Positions 5,404-12,009 of a DNA stretch of 19,295 nt are shown piece after piece. Location of the stretch: the NCBI GenBank assembly GCA_964396055.1, contig CAYNDV010000085.1:1-19295 (forward strand), written 5' to 3'. A model generated the notes under the pieces. That model saw nothing but the letters and a program-made list of their open reading frames with translations, was not told where the DNA came from and made no database searches. How positions within the stretch are numbered: position 1 is the stretch's first letter; the number at the start of each line of letters is the position of its first letter. The translations under genes were made by a program, and so were the position numbers. Source of the DNA: CAYJPV01 sp964396055. GTDB taxonomy: Bacteria; Acidobacteriota; Vicinamibacteria; Vicinamibacterales; JAKQTR01.

Positions 5404-7758
5404 ATGCCCACGCGGGGCACCTTCGCGTCCTGGGGCGGCCGCGGCCGGTGGCCGTCGGCGGTGGCCTGGCTGCCCGCCATGGTGTGGCTGCCGGCGGCGC
5501 TGTGGCTGCCGGTGGTCGGCGCGTCGCTCGCGTGGAACTGGCACGGGGCGTCGGACGACGCCCTCCGGGTGGCCGAGTCCGAGGCGCGGGCGGCCTACGA
5601 GAAGGACCTCATCTACCGACGCTGGGCCTCGCTGCAGGGCGGCGTGTACGTGAAGCCGTCCGCCATGACGCCGCCCAACCCCTACCTGGCCCACCTGCCC
5701 GACCGGGACGTGGTCACCTCCACCGGCCAGGCCCTGACGCTCGTGAACCCCGCCTACATGACGCGCCAGGTGCACGAACTGGGCGCGCAGCAGTACGAGG
5801 CACGGGGGCACATCACCAGCCTGAATCCGCTCAACCCCGCCAACCGGCCCGATGCCTGGGAGGCCGGCGTGCTGCGGTCGTTCGAGGGCGGCGCCGCCGG
5901 GGCCACGACGCTGATGGAGATCGAGGGCCGCACGTACTTCCGGCTGATGCGGCCGTTTGTCACCGAGGCCAGCTGCCTGCGGTGCCACGCGGCGCAGGGC
6001 TACCGCGTCGGCGACATCCGCGGCGGGGTGTCGGTGTCGCTGCCGTTCGACCGGTACCAGGCCTCCGCCCGGGCGCAGCAGATGCCGCTGCTCTGGGCGC
6101 ACCTGCTCATCGGTGTCGTCGGCCTGGCCGGCATCGCCGGCTCCGCGCGCATGCTCCGCCGATCGGATCGGGTCCTGCGCGCGCGGGCCGCCCGCCATGC
6201 GGCCGTGCTCGAGACGGCCATCGACGGCTTCTGGATCGTGGACGCCGGCGGGCGCCTGCTGGAGGTGAACGACGCCTACTGCCGGATGAGCGGGTACGCG
6301 GCCGACGAGCTGTTGGGCATGCGCGTGGCCGACCTGGAGGTGCACGAGTCGGATGCCGACACCGCGGCCCACATCGGCCGGGTACGCGAGGCGGGATCCG
6401 ACCGTTTCGAGTCGCGCCACCGCCGCAAGGACGGCAGCGAGTTCGACGTCGAGGTGAGCGTGCAGTTCGCCCCCGCCGCCGAGCATCACGGCGAGTACTT
6501 CGTGGCCTTTGTGCGCGACATCACCGACCGGCGGCGCGCGGCGGCCGAGCGGGCGCGCCTCGAGGCGCGCCTGGGCCAGGCGCAGCGCATCGAGTCGGTG
6601 GGCCGCCTGGCGGGCGGCGTCGCCCACGACTTCAACAACATGGTGGGCGTCATCCGGGGCTACACCGAGCTGGCCCTGCGGCGCGTGCCGGCGTCCGACC
6701 CGCTGCACGCGGACCTCGTCGAGGTGCACGCCGCGGCGCTGCGCTCGGCCGACCTCACGCGCCAGTTGCTGGGGTTTGCGCGCCAGCAGACCGTCACGCC
6801 GCGCGTGCTCGACCTGAACGACGCCGTGGAGTCCACGCTCAAGATGCTCCGCCGGCTCATCGGCGAGAACATCGACCTCGTGTGGGAGGCCGGCGCGGGC
6901 CTCTGGCCGGTCCGCGTCGACCCGGCGCAGGTGGACCAGGTGCTCGCGAACCTGTGCGTGAACGCGCGGGACGCGATTGCGGGCGTGGGCACGGTGACCA
7001 TCGAGACCGCCAACGCGGTGCTGGACGACGCCTTCTGCGCGACCCGCCCCGGCGCCGTGCCCGGCGACTACGTGCGGCTGGTCGTGCGCGACACGGGTCC
7101 TGGAATCCCGCCTTCCGCCCTGCCGCACATCTTCGAGCCGTTCTTCACCACGAAGCCGGTGGGCGAGGGTACGGGCCTGGGCCTCGCCACGGTGTACGGG
7201 ATCGTGAAGCAGAATGCCGGGTTCATCGACGCCGAGAGCGAGCCCGGGCGCGGCGCGGTGTTCACGGTGTACCTGCCACGTCACCGCGGGGCGGCGGCCG
7301 GCTCCGCGCGGGACGGTGGCGCGCTGCAGGCGGCCGGGCTGCCGACGGGCACCGAGACGGTGCTGCTGGTGGAAGACGAGGCCGCGATGCTGAAGATGAC
7401 CGCCGGCGCCCTGCGGCAGCTGGGCTACACCGTGCTGGCGGCATCCACCCCCGAGACGGGGCTCGAACTGGCCGCCGGGCACGAGGGGCCGCTGCACCTG
7501 CTGCTCACCGACGTGGTGATGCCGCGCATGAACGGCCGCGACCTGGCGGCGCAGGTGCGGGCGATCCGGCCCGGGCTGCCGTGCGTGTTCATGTCGGGCT
7601 ACACGGCAGGCATCATCGGGCCGGGCAGCGTGCTGGACGAAGGCGTGCACTTCCTGCAGAAGCCGTTCACGCTGGCGGAACTGGCGGGGACGCTGCGGCG
7701 GGTGCTGGAGGCGCCGCCCCCGGCCGCGCCGCCCCCGGCCGCGCCGCCCCCGGCGTGA
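5404..7758 (+). CDS. Hybrid histidine kinase with periplasmic Tll0287/DUF3365-type haem domain, PAS and receiver
   Basis: This is a membrane-bound sensor kinase of 784 residues. Order: TM1 (about 19-43); a periplasmic domain (about 48-228) resembling Tll0287/DUF3365, with CLRCH at 191-195 as a c-type haem attachment site; TM2 (about 229-247); PAS (about 262-375); a HisKA helix with His408 in GGVAHDFNN; HATPase with Asn516/Asn520, DTGPGIPP (563-570) and GEGTGLGLA; and a receiver (about 652-765) with Asp658, phosphoacceptor Asp703 in LTDVVMP and Lys753. All catalytic residues are present. AGGAGGG lies four bases before the ATG, nine bases after the binding-protein stop, so the two genes form an operon. 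No stand-alone regulator follows. The haem suggests redox or gas sensing, as inference. The tail is an Ala-Pro repeat coded by 15-bp repeats. Confidence 0.93.
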   Translation: MPTRGTFASWGGRGRWPSAVAWLPAMVWLPAALWLPVVGASLAWNWHGASDDALRVAESEARAAYEKDLIYRRWASLQGGVYVKPSAMTPPNPYLAHLPDRDVVTSTGQALTLVNPAYMTRQVHELGAQQYEARGHITSLNPLNPANRPDAWEAGVLRSFEGGAAGATTLMEIEGRTYFRLMRPFVTEASCLRCHAAQGYRVGDIRGGVSVSLPFDRYQASARAQQMPLLWAHLLIGVVGLAGIAGSARMLRRSDRVLRARAARHAAVLETAIDGFWIVDAGGRLLEVNDAYCRMSGYAADELLGMRVADLEVHESDADTAAHIGRVREAGSDRFESRHRRKDGSEFDVEVSVQFAPAAEHHGEYFVAFVRDITDRRRAAAERARLEARLGQAQRIESVGRLAGGVAHDFNNMVGVIRGYTELALRRVPASDPLHADLVEVHAAALRSADLTRQLLGFARQQTVTPRVLDLNDAVESTLKMLRRLIGENIDLVWEAGAGLWPVRVDPAQVDQVLANLCVNARDAIAGVGTVTIETANAVLDDAFCATRPGAVPGDYVRLVVRDTGPGIPPSALPHIFEPFFTTKPVGEGTGLGLATVYGIVKQNAGFIDAESEPGRGAVFTVYLPRHRGAAAGSARDGGALQAAGLPTGTETVLLVEDEAAMLKMTAGALRQLGYTVLAASTPETGLELAAGHEGPLHLLLTDVVMPRMNGRDLAAQVRAIRPGLPCVFMSGYTAGIIGPGSVLDEGVHFLQKPFTLAELAGTLRRVLEAPPPAAPPPAAPPPA
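5467..5520 (+). repeat. Three 18-bp in-frame repeats coding WLPxxx in TM1 of the kinase
   Basis: Three consecutive 18-bp units begin TGGCTGCC and encode WLPAMV, WLPAAL and WLPVVG. They build the first membrane helix of the kinase, with Trp and Pro every six residues. The units differ in their 3' halves, so this is an old or degenerate duplication. Confidence 0.7.
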
Positions 7759-7796
7759 AGCAACTGCCCCCGGCGTGAGACAGCCGCCCCCGGCGC
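7711..7796 (+). repeat. GC-rich tandem repeat spanning the kinase stop codon
   Basis: Three 15-bp units, GCGCCGCCCCCGGCC with the last base changed to G in the third, run 7711-7755 and encode an Ala/Pro tail. The core GCCCCCGGCG then recurs at 7766 and 7786 after the stop codon, at 20-bp intervals. The stop (TGA, 7756-7758) lies directly after a unit, so slippage here would change the protein tail length. Confidence 0.85.
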
Positions 7797-7798
7797 GC

Positions 7799-7804
7799 TA
7801 CAAT
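7799..7804 (+). promoter_or_regulatory. Possible -10 box (TACAAT) for the next gene
   Basis: TACAAT matches the sigma-70 -10 consensus TATAAT at five of six bases and stands out in GC-rich DNA. It lies 12 bases before the ATG at 7817, so the leader would be very short, and no ribosome-binding site is seen. No convincing -35 box is visible. Confidence 0.4.
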
Positions 7805-7816
7805 GCTGCCATAGCC

Positions 7817-8500
7817 ATGTTCACCTTCCTGATCGGCCTGGCCGTCCTGGGCGGCGTCCTGTTCTGGCTCTACCGGATGAAGTCCGCCGACGTGGCGGCG
7901 TGCGCCGCCGTGCTCGGGCTGGCGCCGGCGGCGTCGCGCTCCACGCGCGGGACGACGGCCGAGGGCTTCGAATTTCACGAGACTCTGTTGCTCGCCGGCA
8001 CGCTTCACGGGTGCGTGGCCGAAGTGGCCGAGCGCCGGGTGCGCTACAACCTGGGCCGGCCGTCGGGCGCCCGGCGCCAGCAGGGCAGCCTGCTCAGCGT
8101 GCTGCGGCTGACGGCGCTCAGCCCGCGGGTCGCAACGTTCCGCCTCCAGCCGGCCGGCATGATGGGCGCCATCGAGCAGGTGCAGCAGGGTGCGACGCCG
8201 CCGGTCGTCGCCACGGGCGACGCCGCGTTCGACGCCGCCTGGCGGCTGTACGCGCCAGACCCCGCCGCCGCGCTGCTGGTGCTCACGCCGGCGCGCCGCG
8301 CGGCCATCATGGCGCTGCGCGACCAGGCCGGCGTGCCGCTGCCGGCGAACGCCGCCGGGGCGATGGCCTCGGCCCTGCTGCTGGGCACCCTCGAGGTGAC
8401 CGCCTCGGGAGTCTCGTACACGCTGTACGGATTCCCGTCGAAGAAGATCGGGCTGCACCTGCAGGCCGCCGCGCCGCTGCTCGCCGACCTGGCGCGGTAG
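7817..8500 (+). CDS. Unrecognised membrane-anchored protein, 227 aa
   Basis: I do not recognise this family. An N-terminal hydrophobic helix, MFTFLIGLAVLGGVLFWLYR (1-20), followed by Lys/Asp residues, suggests a single membrane anchor with the rest in the cytoplasm. The body is a mixed alpha/beta domain including FEFHETLLLAGTLHG (about 52-66) and AAWRLYAPDPAAALLVLTPA (about 141-160), ending in a short helix. The frame opens further upstream at a GTG (7775), but those codons overlap the GCCCCCGGCG repeat, so the ATG at 7817 is preferred. There is no clear ribosome-binding site; a TACAAT element sits 12 bases upstream, suggesting a near-leaderless transcript. Coding is supported by the uninterrupted frame and consistent GC-rich third positions. 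It is probably transcribed separately from the kinase. Confidence 0.75.
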   Translation: MFTFLIGLAVLGGVLFWLYRMKSADVAACAAVLGLAPAASRSTRGTTAEGFEFHETLLLAGTLHGCVAEVAERRVRYNLGRPSGARRQQGSLLSVLRLTALSPRVATFRLQPAGMMGAIEQVQQGATPPVVATGDAAFDAAWRLYAPDPAAALLVLTPARRAAIMALRDQAGVPLPANAAGAMASALLLGTLEVTASGVSYTLYGFPSKKIGLHLQAAAPLLADLAR

Positions 8501-8559
8501 CGCCGCCTGCCCTCACGCGTGACGTGCGGTGTTCCGGCGGCGCGCGTCGGACGCCGGGG

Positions 8560-8565
8560 TATACT
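8560..8565 (+). promoter_or_regulatory. Probable -10 box (TATACT) giving a leaderless mRNA
   Basis: TATACT matches the -10 consensus at five of six bases and ends six bases before the GTG at 8572. Transcription starting six to seven bases downstream of the -10 box would begin on or beside that start codon. No obvious -35 box is seen. Confidence 0.5.
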
Positions 8566-8571
8566 GCGCCC

Positions 8572-8799
8572 GTGGGAGAGCATTTGGGCACGCGGCTCCG
8601 TCGCGAAACCGTCGAGCGCGTCCTGGCCATGACGCCGCGCCAGCGGGTCGAACTGGCGTTCGCCCTGGGCGAGGACGATCTGCGTGTGTTCATGAGGACA
8701 CGCGGGCTCGATCGCGCCAGCGCTCTGGCGCGCCTGCGCGCCCAGCGTCAGTCCGGGCGCGCGCGAAGCGTGGCATCCGACGTCAGTTCCCGGTCATGA
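8572..8799 (+). CDS. Small protein coupled to a nucleotidyltransferase-fold protein, 75 aa
   Basis: This short helical, Arg-rich protein contains ETVERVLAMTPRQRVELAFA followed by LGEDDLRVFMRTRGLDRASA. Short proteins with a 'TPxxRVxLAxxLGxxDL' helix and basic tail often precede nucleotidyltransferase genes, in what look like toxin-antitoxin-type pairs; I state this from memory. The start is taken as the GTG at 8572, directly after a -10-like TATACT, and no ribosome-binding site is present. The stop TGA overlaps the ATG of the next gene (ATGA at 8796-8799), so translation of the two is coupled. It could be an antitoxin or binding partner of the downstream protein. Its function is not shown by sequence. 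Confidence 0.7.
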   Translation: MGEHLGTRLRRETVERVLAMTPRQRVELAFALGEDDLRVFMRTRGLDRASALARLRAQRQSGRARSVASDVSSRS

Positions 8800-9323
8800 G
8801 CCTCCTCGACGCCGTCCACCGGACCCTGGAGGCCGCGGGCGTGCCGCACGCCCTCGTGGGCGCGGCCGCGCTGGCATCCCTGGGCATCGCGCGATCCACT
8901 TTCGATGTCGATCTCCTCGTGACGGACCGCCGGTGCCTGGACGAGACGTTCTGGGCCGGCCTCCGGCAGGGCGAGACCACGGTCAACGTCCGGCGCGGCG
9001 ATCTGGACGATCCTCTGGCCGGGGTGGTGCGCGTCGATCGAGCCGGAGATCGTCCGGTGGACATCATCGTCGGGCGCCACGCGTGGCAGGCGAGGGCGCT
9101 TGACCGCAGTGCGCCGCAGTCGGAGGGGCCCGCGATTGTGCTGGCGCCCGATCTCGTGCTGCTCAAGCTCTTCGCGGGCGGGACGCAGGACCTCTGGGAC
9201 GTCGAGCAGTTGCTCGCCCTCCCGGAGGGCGCGTCCCTCGCGGCCGCCGTGGCCGGCGACATCGCGGTGCTGCCACCCGAGGCGCGCGCGCGCTGGGCGC
9301 GGCTGCTCGACGCGCGAACGTAG
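8796..9323 (+). CDS. Nucleotidyltransferase-fold protein (AbiEii/MNT-like), 175 aa
   Basis: This cytoplasmic protein has a minimal nucleotidyltransferase core. Residues 16-42 read as the family hG-x(n)-DxD pattern: PHALVGAAALASLGIARS followed by TFDVDLLV, with Asp37 and Asp39. The usual GG or GS of the first motif is GA here. A third acidic residue, Asp89 in VDIIVG, is in the expected place. LAPDLVLLKLFAGGTQDLWD (117-136) matches the Lys/Asp helix seen in AbiEii-type and related proteins. The length suits a stand-alone catalytic domain. It starts inside the stop codon of the small gene upstream. The pair may be a toxin-antitoxin or regulatory module that adds nucleotides to a protein or RNA; the changed GA motif leaves room for a non-catalytic role. 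Confidence 0.8.
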   Translation: MSLLDAVHRTLEAAGVPHALVGAAALASLGIARSTFDVDLLVTDRRCLDETFWAGLRQGETTVNVRRGDLDDPLAGVVRVDRAGDRPVDIIVGRHAWQARALDRSAPQSEGPAIVLAPDLVLLKLFAGGTQDLWDVEQLLALPEGASLAAAVAGDIAVLPPEARARWARLLDART

Positions 9324-9378
9324 TCCGGCGCCCGCGGGCCGCCGTCCGGAACCCCTTCAGCCCCGGGCACGTCATCAG

Positions 9379-9384
9379 TATCAT
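9379..9384 (+). promoter_or_regulatory. Possible -10 box (TATCAT) for the TerB/DUF697 gene
   Basis: TATCAT matches five of six -10 bases. TTCAGC at 9356-9361 is 17 bp upstream but fits the -35 consensus only weakly. The ATG at 9434 would follow a leader of about 40 nt containing GGGAG (9420-9424). Confidence 0.35.
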
Positions 9385-9433
9385 GGGGATGCCGGCGCCA
9401 CGCGCCGGCCCGTTGCCCCGGGAGCCCGCGACC

Positions 9434-10384
9434 ATGACCGACCAGGAACAGAAAGCCATCACCACGCTCGTCCTCATGGCGGCCTTCGCCGACGGCCAGA
9501 GCGATACGACCGAACGCGCGCACGTGACGCACGTGGCCGAGTCGTTGTCGCAGGGCAGCGACCTGAATGTCGCGGCCATCTACCAGGACGTCCTCCTGGA
9601 GCGCGTGACGATGGCCGATGCCGTGGCGCAGCTCACCACGCCACAGCTCAAGCGCCTGGCCTACGAGCTGTGTGTCGGCGCCTGCGAGGCCGATGGCGCC
9701 ACCAACGACGGCGAGCGCGCGTTCCTGAAGGACCTGCAGGGGCGACTGGGCTTCGATGCGGCCCAGACCGCCGAGGCCAGCGCGCTCACGGCGAAGGCCG
9801 ATGCCCTCGCCGTCGCGCCGCTCGCCACCGTCAGCGCCGCCGAGCCGGCCGCGCTCACCAGCACGATGAGCGCCGAGGAACAGGACCGCGTCATCCTGAA
9901 CTACGCGATCCTCAACGGCGCCCTCGAGCTGCTGCCCGACTCGCTGGCGACGATGGCCATCATCCCGCTGCAGATGAAGATGGTGTACCGCATCGGCAAG
10001 ACGTACGGCTTCGAGCTGGACCGCGGCCACATCAAGGACCTGCTGGCGACGGCCGGCATCGGCATGACGTCGCAGTACATCGAACAGGTCGGCACGAAAC
10101 TGGTGGGGAAGATCTTCGGACGCGGCCTGATCGGAGGCCTGCTCGGGGGCGTGGCGAAACAGGCGGTGAGCTCGGGCTTCTCGTTCGCCACCACGTACGC
10201 CCTCGGACGGCTTGCGGTGCGTTACTACTCCGGCGGCCGCACGTTCTCGACCCAGGTGCTGAAAGACACCTACGCGCAGCTGCTCGCGGAGGCGAAGGGC
10301 CTGCAGGGCCAGCACATGCCGGCCATCCGCGAGAAGGCGCGCACGGTGAACGTGTCGCAAATCCTCCAGGACGTGCGCGCCTAG
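9434..10384 (+). CDS. TerB-like plus DUF697-like membrane-associated protein
   Basis: The protein has 316 residues and two parts. Residues about 8-118 form a TerB-like helical bundle with two acidic repeats: LMAAFADGQSDTTERAHV and GACEADGATNDGERAFLKDL. These have the ADG-x-x-xxxER pattern of TerB/DUF533 domains, which often bind metal. After a linker (about 120-150), residues about 155-285 resemble DUF697 (YcjF-like): LPDSLATMAIIPLQMKMVYR, then IGKTYGFELDRGHIKDLLAT, then a Gly-rich hydrophobic hairpin, KIFGRGLIGGLLGGVAKQAV. DUF697 regions are often linked to GTPases and membranes. The ATG at 9434 is preferred over one at 9383, because GGGAG lies nine bases upstream and the domain begins directly. 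A hairpin terminator follows three bases after the stop. Its role is unknown; perhaps envelope stress. Confidence 0.8.
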   Translation: MTDQEQKAITTLVLMAAFADGQSDTTERAHVTHVAESLSQGSDLNVAAIYQDVLLERVTMADAVAQLTTPQLKRLAYELCVGACEADGATNDGERAFLKDLQGRLGFDAAQTAEASALTAKADALAVAPLATVSAAEPAALTSTMSAEEQDRVILNYAILNGALELLPDSLATMAIIPLQMKMVYRIGKTYGFELDRGHIKDLLATAGIGMTSQYIEQVGTKLVGKIFGRGLIGGLLGGVAKQAVSSGFSFATTYALGRLAVRYYSGGRTFSTQVLKDTYAQLLAEAKGLQGQHMPAIREKARTVNVSQILQDVRA

Positions 10385-10387
10385 CCG

Positions 10388-10410
10388 AAAAAGGGGCCAG
10401 GCCCCTTTTT
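10388..10410. terminator. Bidirectional terminator-like hairpin, copy 1
   Basis: AAAAAGGGGCC (10388-10398) pairs with GGCCCCTTTTT (10400-10410) around a single A. The flanking A and T runs would give a U-tract on either strand. It begins three bases after the TerB/DUF697 stop. The same stem recurs at 11471-11497. Confidence 0.85.
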
Positions 10411-10435
10411 GGGAAATGAAGGGCCCTGCGTGCCA

Positions 10436-11425
10436 ATGCCGCCCCAACCTCCGGCACGATGGCTCGAGCCGCTGCCGCTTGGCGGCGGCGGCGCGTTGCC
10501 CACGCGTGTCCTGCCCGGCCCCATGGAGGGCATCACCGCCGGCGCCTTCTGCACCGTCATGGGCGGTCTCGGCCTGGTTTCAGCGTGGATCACGCCCTTC
10601 ATCCGCGTGTCCGAAGGCATCCTCCGGCCGGCCCGCATCCGCGAGCGGCTGCGGCCGTTCGCGCCGCTGCCCGTCGTCGTGCAGATTATGGGCACCGACA
10701 TCCCGTTGCTGGCCGCGACCGCCGCGCGGCTCGTCGAGGAGCCCGGCGTCGTGGGCATCGACCTCAACTGCGCCTGTCCGATGCCCATCGTCGTCGCCAA
10801 CGGCGGTGGCGGCGGGCGCCTGCGCTGCCCGCGGTGGATTCGTGACGCGCTCGCAGCGCTGCGCGGGGCGTGCCCCCGGGCCGGCATCAGCGTGAAGGTG
10901 CGTGCGGGCGTCGAGTCAGACGCCGAGCTGCCGGCGATCTGCGAGGCGGTGGGCGAGGGGCGACCCGACTTCGCCGTGCTGCACTACCGGACCGTGCGCG
11001 AGCGCTACGGCCAGGCCCCCGACGGGCTCCGGCGCCTGGCCCTGGCCAGGGCGCTGCTGCCTGGCGTGCCGCTTCTCGGCAGCGGCGACCTGACCAGCGT
11101 CGAGGCGGTTGCGCGGATGTTCGAGGCCGCCGGCGTGGACGGCGTCACGCCGGCGCGGGGTGTGCTGGCCAACCCCTGGCTGCTCCGGGACATCGAAGCC
11201 GCCTGCCGGGGCGGCGGGGCGCCGACGCGGACCGACGACGATCGCCGGCTGTTCCTGAGCCGCCTGGTGGCCGAGGCGGACCGCACCGGCACCTGGAGGC
11301 CGGGCTTCGTGCTGGAAGTGGCGCGCCACCAGTTCGGACGTGAGCATCCCGTCTTCGAGCGGCTGCTCGGCGCCCGCACGGCGGCGGCCATGCGGGAGGT
11401 ACTGGCCGCCGTGCCGGAGATGTAA
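10436..11425 (+). CDS. tRNA-dihydrouridine synthase family protein, divergent
   Basis: This is a flavin-dependent Dus-family TIM barrel, 329 residues. It would reduce uridine to dihydrouridine in tRNA using FMN and NADPH. Visible family motifs in order: VLPGPMEGITAGAF (25-38, usual LAPMxGxTDxxF), VVQIMGTDIP (81-90), DLNCACPMPIVVANGGGGG (109-127, usual DINMGCPxxKVxxxGxGA), ISVKVRAG (151-158, FMN-contacting Lys154), VLHYRTVRERY (181-191, His183) and GSGDLTSVEAVARM with GVTPARGVLANPWL. Cys114 in CACP aligns with the catalytic acid Cys. Departures such as NCACP, HYRT and TPARG mark an atypical branch. The start is uncertain: the GTG at 10430 has better spacing to GAAGGG (10418-10423) than the ATG at 10436. 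The gene lies between two matching hairpins. Confidence 0.85.
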   Translation: MPPQPPARWLEPLPLGGGGALPTRVLPGPMEGITAGAFCTVMGGLGLVSAWITPFIRVSEGILRPARIRERLRPFAPLPVVVQIMGTDIPLLAATAARLVEEPGVVGIDLNCACPMPIVVANGGGGGRLRCPRWIRDALAALRGACPRAGISVKVRAGVESDAELPAICEAVGEGRPDFAVLHYRTVRERYGQAPDGLRRLALARALLPGVPLLGSGDLTSVEAVARMFEAAGVDGVTPARGVLANPWLLRDIEAACRGGGAPTRTDDDRRLFLSRLVAEADRTGTWRPGFVLEVARHQFGREHPVFERLLGARTAAAMREVLAAVPEM

Positions 11426-11470
11426 GAGGTCCCCAGCCACCCCCGGCGCGCCCCGGGCGTTTCCAACAGG

Positions 11471-11497
11471 TGAAAAAGGGGCCTGGCCCCTTTTTCA
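11471..11497. terminator. Bidirectional terminator-like hairpin, copy 2
   Basis: TGAAAAAGGGGCC (11471-11483) pairs perfectly with GGCCCCTTTTTCA (11485-11497) around a single T. It lies between two convergent genes and can end transcription of both. The last three bases are the stop codon of apaG on the minus strand. Confidence 0.88.
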
Positions 11498-11884
11498 GTG
11501 GACCGTGTAGGGCTCGCTCAGGATGAACGCCGCGATCGCGGCGTCGAACGCCTCGCCGGACGCCGTCACCATCTGGTACGTCCCCTCCATCGTCCCCAGG
11601 GCCGTCGTCAACGGGCAGCCGGAGGTGTAGGTGAACGACTCGCCGGGCTTCAGGACCGGCTGTTCGCCCACCACGCCGGGGCCCTTCACTTCCTCCACGT
11701 GGCCGTTGCCGTCGGTGATGATCCAGTGCCGGGTCATCAACTGCACCGTCTCGGCGCCTTCGTTGGCGATGGTCACCGTGTAGAGGAAGAACCACTGGTG
11801 CGCCGCCGGGTTGGACCGCTCGGGCGCGAACTGGGACCGGACCTGGACGCGCACGCCGCGCGTGAGGGCTTCTGAAGTGGACAT
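11495..11884 (-). CDS. apaG: ApaG domain protein
   Basis: ApaG is a small all-beta (Ig/fibronectin-like) cytoplasmic protein; E. coli mutants show altered cobalt and magnesium handling, but the biochemistry is unsettled. The 129 residues match the usual length of about 125-130. Recognisable segments: GVRVQVRSQFAPERSNPAAH (9-28), WFFLYTVTIANEGAETVQLM, TRHWIITDGNGHVEEVKGPG with VVGEQPVLKPGESFTYTSGC, and the signature TALGTMEGTYQMV. The start is the ATG at 11884 with GGAAGG two bases upstream (close spacing); an upstream in-frame start at 11941 adds non-conserved Pro/Arg residues. The stop codon is part of a hairpin shared with the convergent dihydrouridine synthase gene. It is divergent from the BlaI-type gene. 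It is not beside ksgA or apaH here, its classic neighbours. Confidence 0.95.
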   Translation of the reverse strand: MSTSEALTRGVRVQVRSQFAPERSNPAAHQWFFLYTVTIANEGAETVQLMTRHWIITDGNGHVEEVKGPGVVGEQPVLKPGESFTYTSGCPLTTALGTMEGTYQMVTASGEAFDAAIAAFILSEPYTVH

Positions 11885-11960
11885 GACCTTCCCATCATGG
11901 CCCGCCCGACGCCGGCCGGGCAAGGGCGGGGAAAAGTACATCGAACGGTAAGGGAAATGT

Positions 11961-11986
11961 AACTAAAACCTTCGTTGACAAACTAA
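11961..11986 (+). promoter_or_regulatory. AT-rich control region of the BlaI/M56 operon with phased AACTAA repeats
   Basis: This AT-rich patch stands out from its surroundings. AACTAA occurs at 11961-11966 and 11981-11986, exactly 20 bp (two helical turns) apart. TTGACA, a perfect -35 hexamer, lies at 11975-11980, touching the second repeat; no good -10 box is seen at normal spacing. BlaI-family repressors bind AT-rich dyads over their own promoters, so this is the likely operator. The classic TACA/TGTA dyad is only half present (TGTA at 11959-11962). Confidence 0.5.
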
Positions 11987-12009
11987 GCCTTTCGCTCGAC
12001 CTTGCCAGC

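Noticed and set aside
3481..7650. Very long open frame (1389 codons) on the minus strand, and a 1413-codon frame on the plus strand at 3537-7778
   Set aside because: Both are shadows of the binding-protein and kinase genes caused by high GC. Their translations are rich in Arg, His, Pro and Gly with no domains, while the overlapping frames carry complete family motifs and good ribosome-binding sites.
9434..10384. Tellurite-resistance operon
   Set aside because: Only a TerB-like domain is present; no terA, terC, terD or terZ homologue is seen.
8783..10447. Minus-strand open frame of 554 codons
   Set aside because: Antisense to the nucleotidyltransferase and TerB/DUF697 genes; the translation shows no recognisable domain and runs through the terminator hairpin.
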